Below are positions 61,560-64,000 of a DNA stretch of 64,000 nt, one piece after another. Position 1 is the stretch's first letter; every line of letters begins with the position of its first letter. The position numbers and the translations under genes are program-made. The notes below the pieces were generated by a model. The model was given only the letters and a program-made list of their open reading frames with translations, had not been told where the DNA came from and searched no databases. The DNA lies in contig NZ_DASWSJ010000297.1 in the NCBI RefSeq assembly GCF_036402745.1, positions 7,335-71,334 on the forward strand, in the 5' to 3' direction. The DNA is from Actinophytocola sp036402745 (GTDB lineage: Bacteria > Actinomycetota > Actinomycetes > Mycobacteriales > Pseudonocardiaceae).

Positions 61560-62285
61560 GTGCGGAATATATCCACGGCCCTGCCCGTCCGTTGTCGTCC
61601 GTCCCTGTCAGCCGAACGGATCGTCGTGCCCGCCGGAACCGCGGCGAGTGCCGTCGTGGGGGAGAGCGGGCTGCCGGCCACGGGACCCGATGCCGTCGTC
61701 GTGGTGCGCGACCCGTGGGGCCGGTTGCGGGACCTGGGCTGGGTCCCCGGGCACGCGGTGGCGGTCGAGCCGGTGGCGGCGAGCACCGTTGGCGGGCGGG
61801 CGGTGGTCATGCGCTCCGCCGGGCACGTGCTCGCGCAGGCGGTGCAACGGCTGTGTCCCACGGCGAAGCTGGGCCGCGGCGGCGAGGTGGCCGGGGACGG
61901 CTTCGCCTACGACTTCGACGTGCCCGTCCCGTTCACGCCGGACTTCCTCGCCGAGGTGGCGCGGATGATGACGCGCATCATCGCGGAGGGGCAGCGGTTC
62001 GTCCGCCGCGAGGTCGACGCCGCGACCGCCGCGCGGGAGTTCTCGGCCGAACCCCACCGCGTGCGGCTCGTGGACCTGTTGCGGGACAACGGTGACCTGG
62101 TGACGATCTACGACAACGTCGACCCTTGGTCGGGGGCGCGGGTCTGGCGTGACCTGTGCGGTGGCCCGCACGTGCTCGGCACCGGGGACATCCCGCCGGT
62201 CAAGCTGACGTACACGGCGCCGGTGCGCGGGCGCGGTGTACGGAACCCGCGGTTGCAGCGCGTCGGCGGAGTCTGCGCCGACTGA
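61560..62285 (+). CDS. Free-standing ThrRS TGS/editing-domain protein
   Basis: A 241-residue protein that aligns with the first about 240 residues of the bacterial-type ThrRS at 15349 (shared VVPAGTAA, GPDAVVVVRDP, LAQAVQ, RVWRDL) and then stops, with no catalytic or anticodon domain. Of the E. coli editing residues, His77 is kept as His89, Cys182 as Cys200 (DLCGGPH) and His186 as His204, while His73 is Arg85 (RSAGH). The set is nearly complementary to the synthetase copy, which lost His77 and Cys182. It could deacylate mischarged tRNA-Thr in trans, as free-standing editing factors do. GTG 61560 was chosen because AGGAG lies nine bases before it; ATG 61551 directly abuts that site. Confidence 0.82.
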   Translation: MRNISTALPVRCRPSLSAERIVVPAGTAASAVVGESGLPATGPDAVVVVRDPWGRLRDLGWVPGHAVAVEPVAASTVGGRAVVMRSAGHVLAQAVQRLCPTAKLGRGGEVAGDGFAYDFDVPVPFTPDFLAEVARMMTRIIAEGQRFVRREVDAATAAREFSAEPHRVRLVDLLRDNGDLVTIYDNVDPWSGARVWRDLCGGPHVLGTGDIPPVKLTYTAPVRGRGVRNPRLQRVGGVCAD

Positions 62286-62319
62286 GGACAAAGCCCCAAC
62301 TTCCGTGAAGGAGAAACAG

Positions 62320-63621
62320 ATGACCACCGCGCCGGAGCGCCCGATCGAGCAGCAGTTATCCGTCGACGAATGGGCACATCGGACACGTGCGTCGTTCCCG
62401 TTCTTCGCCCAGGGGGCGGACGCCGTCGTCTACCTCGACAACGGGGCCACCACACAGAAACCGGCCTCCGTCATCGACGCGATGTCGTCGTACTACGCCA
62501 CGGCCAACGTCAACGGCGGCCGAGGCATGTACAAGCTGAGCATGGCGGGCAGCGAGACCTACCACCGCGCACGCATCTCGGTGGCGAACTTCATCGGCGC
62601 CGCGGACGCGACCGAGGTGGTGTTCACGAAGAACGCCACCGAAAGCACGAACTTCGTCGCCCACAGCTTCGGGAACACGGTTGTCGAGGCCGGCGACGAG
62701 GTCGTGATCAGCGGGCTGGAGCACCACTCGAACATGCTGCCGTGGCGCCAGCTCTGCGAGCGGAAGGGCGCGCGTCTGGTCGTGGTGCCGACCGAACGCG
62801 GCGAGCCCGTATCGCCGGAGGTGTTCGAGCGCTACCTGTCCTCCCGGGTGAAGCTGGCGGCCGTCACCCACATCTCGAACGTCCTCGGCACCGTCAACCC
62901 GGTGGCCGACCTGGCGCGGGTCGCGCACCGGCACGGCGTCCCGATCCTGGTCGACGGCGCACAGGCGGTCGCGCGCCGGCCGGTCGACGTCCAGGAGATC
63001 GACGCGGACTTCTACGTGTTCTCCGCGCACAAGATGTACGGCCCGACCGGCGTCGGGGTCCTGTACGCCAAGCGCGAGCACCTCGACCGGATGCCGCTGC
63101 ACCATGCGGGCGGCGGCACCGCGATCGAGGTGTCGTACGAACGCGAGCTGCGGCTGATGCCCGTTCCGTACCGCTTCGAACCCGGCACCCCGAACATCGC
63201 GGGTGCGGTCGGCCTCGCCGCCGCCGTGGACTACCTGGAGTCGCTGGGATGGCCGCAGGTCGTGGCACACGACGAGAGCCTCGTCGTCGCCGCGGTCGCG
63301 GGCCTGTCGGAGATCGACGGCGTCCAGGTGCTCGGCGACCCGGTGGCCAACCGGGGCGGCATCGTCTCCTTCAACGTGGACGGCGTGCACCCCTACGACG
63401 TCGGCAACCACCTGAACGACCACGGCATCGCGGTGCGCACCGGCGTGCACTGCGCGATCCCGTTGCTGGACAGCTTGTCGGTGGTCGGCACCGTGCGGGT
63501 GTCGTTCGGTGTGTACAACACGATGGCCGAGGTCGACCACATGCTGGCCGCGGTCCGCACCGTCACCGCGGGCATGTGGACCAACAACCACCCGGAAGCC
63601 CGCTTCCTGCTCGAGAGCTGA
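62320..63621 (+). CDS. SufS-like cysteine desulfurase
   Basis: A 433-residue class V PLP enzyme. The PLP lysine is Lys238 in FSAHKMYGPTGVGVLY, and the catalytic cysteine is Cys378 in RTGVHCAIP, in the short-loop context of type II (SufS) desulfurases. It takes sulfur from cysteine to give alanine and an enzyme persulfide. No SufB/C/D/U or other Fe-S assembly gene lies beside it, so it is not in the housekeeping suf operon. AAGGAG precedes ATG 62320, 34 bp after the editing gene, so the two are probably co-transcribed from 61495. It may supply sulfur for the product or replace a housekeeping activity. Confidence 0.88.
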   Translation: MTTAPERPIEQQLSVDEWAHRTRASFPFFAQGADAVVYLDNGATTQKPASVIDAMSSYYATANVNGGRGMYKLSMAGSETYHRARISVANFIGAADATEVVFTKNATESTNFVAHSFGNTVVEAGDEVVISGLEHHSNMLPWRQLCERKGARLVVVPTERGEPVSPEVFERYLSSRVKLAAVTHISNVLGTVNPVADLARVAHRHGVPILVDGAQAVARRPVDVQEIDADFYVFSAHKMYGPTGVGVLYAKREHLDRMPLHHAGGGTAIEVSYERELRLMPVPYRFEPGTPNIAGAVGLAAAVDYLESLGWPQVVAHDESLVVAAVAGLSEIDGVQVLGDPVANRGGIVSFNVDGVHPYDVGNHLNDHGIAVRTGVHCAIPLLDSLSVVGTVRVSFGVYNTMAEVDHMLAAVRTVTAGMWTNNHPEARFLLES

Positions 63622-63922
63622 CCGCCGCGCGACGGCAACCTGTGCCGGCAGTTGGTGGTGTCGGTGACGAAACGGGCCATCGCCGCGGGCTGAATCGGGA
63701 CGGGGCCCATGTCGTTCCGCGCGTCGGCCCGAGCAGAACACACCGCCTGGCAGACGGCTGGCCGGGCGGCACGGTCCGGTCGGGTCGATTGTCGACACCC
63801 CGCGTTACTTGGCGGGTCCCGCGCGAGTACGCCTGGCCGCGTCGCGGCGCGCGCGATGACCTCCCCATCCGACCCACAGCTGATCAGTGAGCTCTTCCGG
63901 GTACTGGGCCGTCACTTCCGAC
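63622..63922. other. Region without a recognisable gene
   Basis: About 300 bp between the desulfurase stop and the stop of the next minus-strand gene. Short frames exist in several directions, but none has a ribosome-binding site with a recognisable protein. GC-rich throughout; no clear hairpin, repeat or attachment site was seen. It may mark the right edge of the biosynthetic cluster. Confidence 0.5.
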
Positions 63923-64000
63923 TTACAGGTTGTCCGAGTAGAAGTGGGCGAGCCGCTCGACGGCAGCGTCGACATACTCAGGTTCGTCGTACATCTCGTA
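63923..64000 (-). CDS. C-terminal end of an unknown protein (cut by window edge)
   Basis: On the minus strand an open frame enters from the right edge and ends with a TAA at 63925-63923. The 25 visible residues end VERLAHFYSDNL, preceded by YEMYDEPEYVDAA. The acidic, amphipathic pattern and in-frame stop look like the real end of a protein, but no family can be named from so little. Confidence 0.45.
   Translation of the reverse strand, partial: YEMYDEPEYVDAAVERLAHFYSDNL

Noticed and set aside
63856..64000. Plus-strand frame starting MTSPSDPQLISELFRVLG at the right edge
   Set aside because: It overlaps the better minus-strand C-terminus, lacks a clear ribosome-binding site, and turns Arg-rich after about 25 residues.
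1..64000. tRNA or rRNA genes, CRISPR arrays, integrase/attachment sites, replication origin
   Set aside because: No cloverleaf, repeat-spacer array, integrase or origin-like AT-rich repeat region was recognised by eye; a covariance-model scan was not possible.

Overview
High-GC DNA (strong G/C third-position bias, frequent GTG starts, purine-rich Shine-Dalgarno sites, SARP and LAL regulators, F420 and MbtH proteins) from a filamentous actinomycete, most likely of the Pseudonocardiales; that rank is an inference from style, not from a marker gene. No rRNA, tRNA, CRISPR array or phage is visible.

Layout. (1) 1-4600: genomic flank with a MerR/imine-reductase-like pair, a strong hairpin terminator, a frameshifted IS5-type transposase remnant, a small unknown ORF and a LAL (LuxR) regulator. 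(2) 4630-13334: two tandem paralogous secreted subtilases. (3) 13459-63621: a large nonribosomal peptide cluster. It opens with an archaeal-type threonyl-tRNA synthetase (ThrRS), convergent with a five-gene minus-strand operon (20952 to 15349: GFA protein, two Fe/2-oxoglutarate oxygenases, MalY/PatB-like PLP enzyme, bacterial-type ThrRS paralogue). Divergent from that is a roughly 31-kb, tightly coupled plus-strand operon (21178-52425): cystathionine-type PLP enzyme, OsmC-like protein, amine N-monooxygenase, MFS exporter, methyltransferase, four-module NRPS, a lincomycin/anthramycin-type alkylproline cassette (VOC dioxygenase, tyrosine hydroxylase, F420 enzyme, gamma-glutamyltransferase homologue), PGM1-like ATP-grasp ligase, desaturase, second methyltransferase, MbtH, free-standing A-T protein, P450 and branched-chain aminotransferase. 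(4) 52485-62285: a Cys-nucleophile thioesterase-like protein, three SARP regulators, a two-component pair, a second orphan kinase, two odd MbtH-like proteins, a UbiA prenyltransferase and a free-standing ThrRS editing-domain paralogue. A SufS-like cysteine desulfurase and the C-terminus of an unknown protein close the window.

Proposed logic (inference). A C-methyltransferase and aminotransferase supply a branched amino acid, which the A-T protein loads, the P450 hydroxylates, and the Cys thioesterase homologue moves onto the orphan carrier domain of the NRPS loading module, whose own adenylation domain is broken. The NRPS adds an unassigned residue, then glycine (code DILQLGVIWK) and an N-methylated small residue, and releases the chain reductively. 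An alkylproline unit is supplied by the tyrosine-derived cassette, and the ATP-grasp ligase may add a further residue.

The most striking feature is three ThrRS-family genes: one archaeal-type whole enzyme, one bacterial-type enzyme whose editing site has lost two of four key residues, and one free-standing editing domain that keeps three of the four. Together with SARP-type 11-bp repeats in front of the main operon and of the editing gene, this suggests a ThrRS-related self-protection or amino-acid-activation system tied to the product. I know of no described cluster with this combination.
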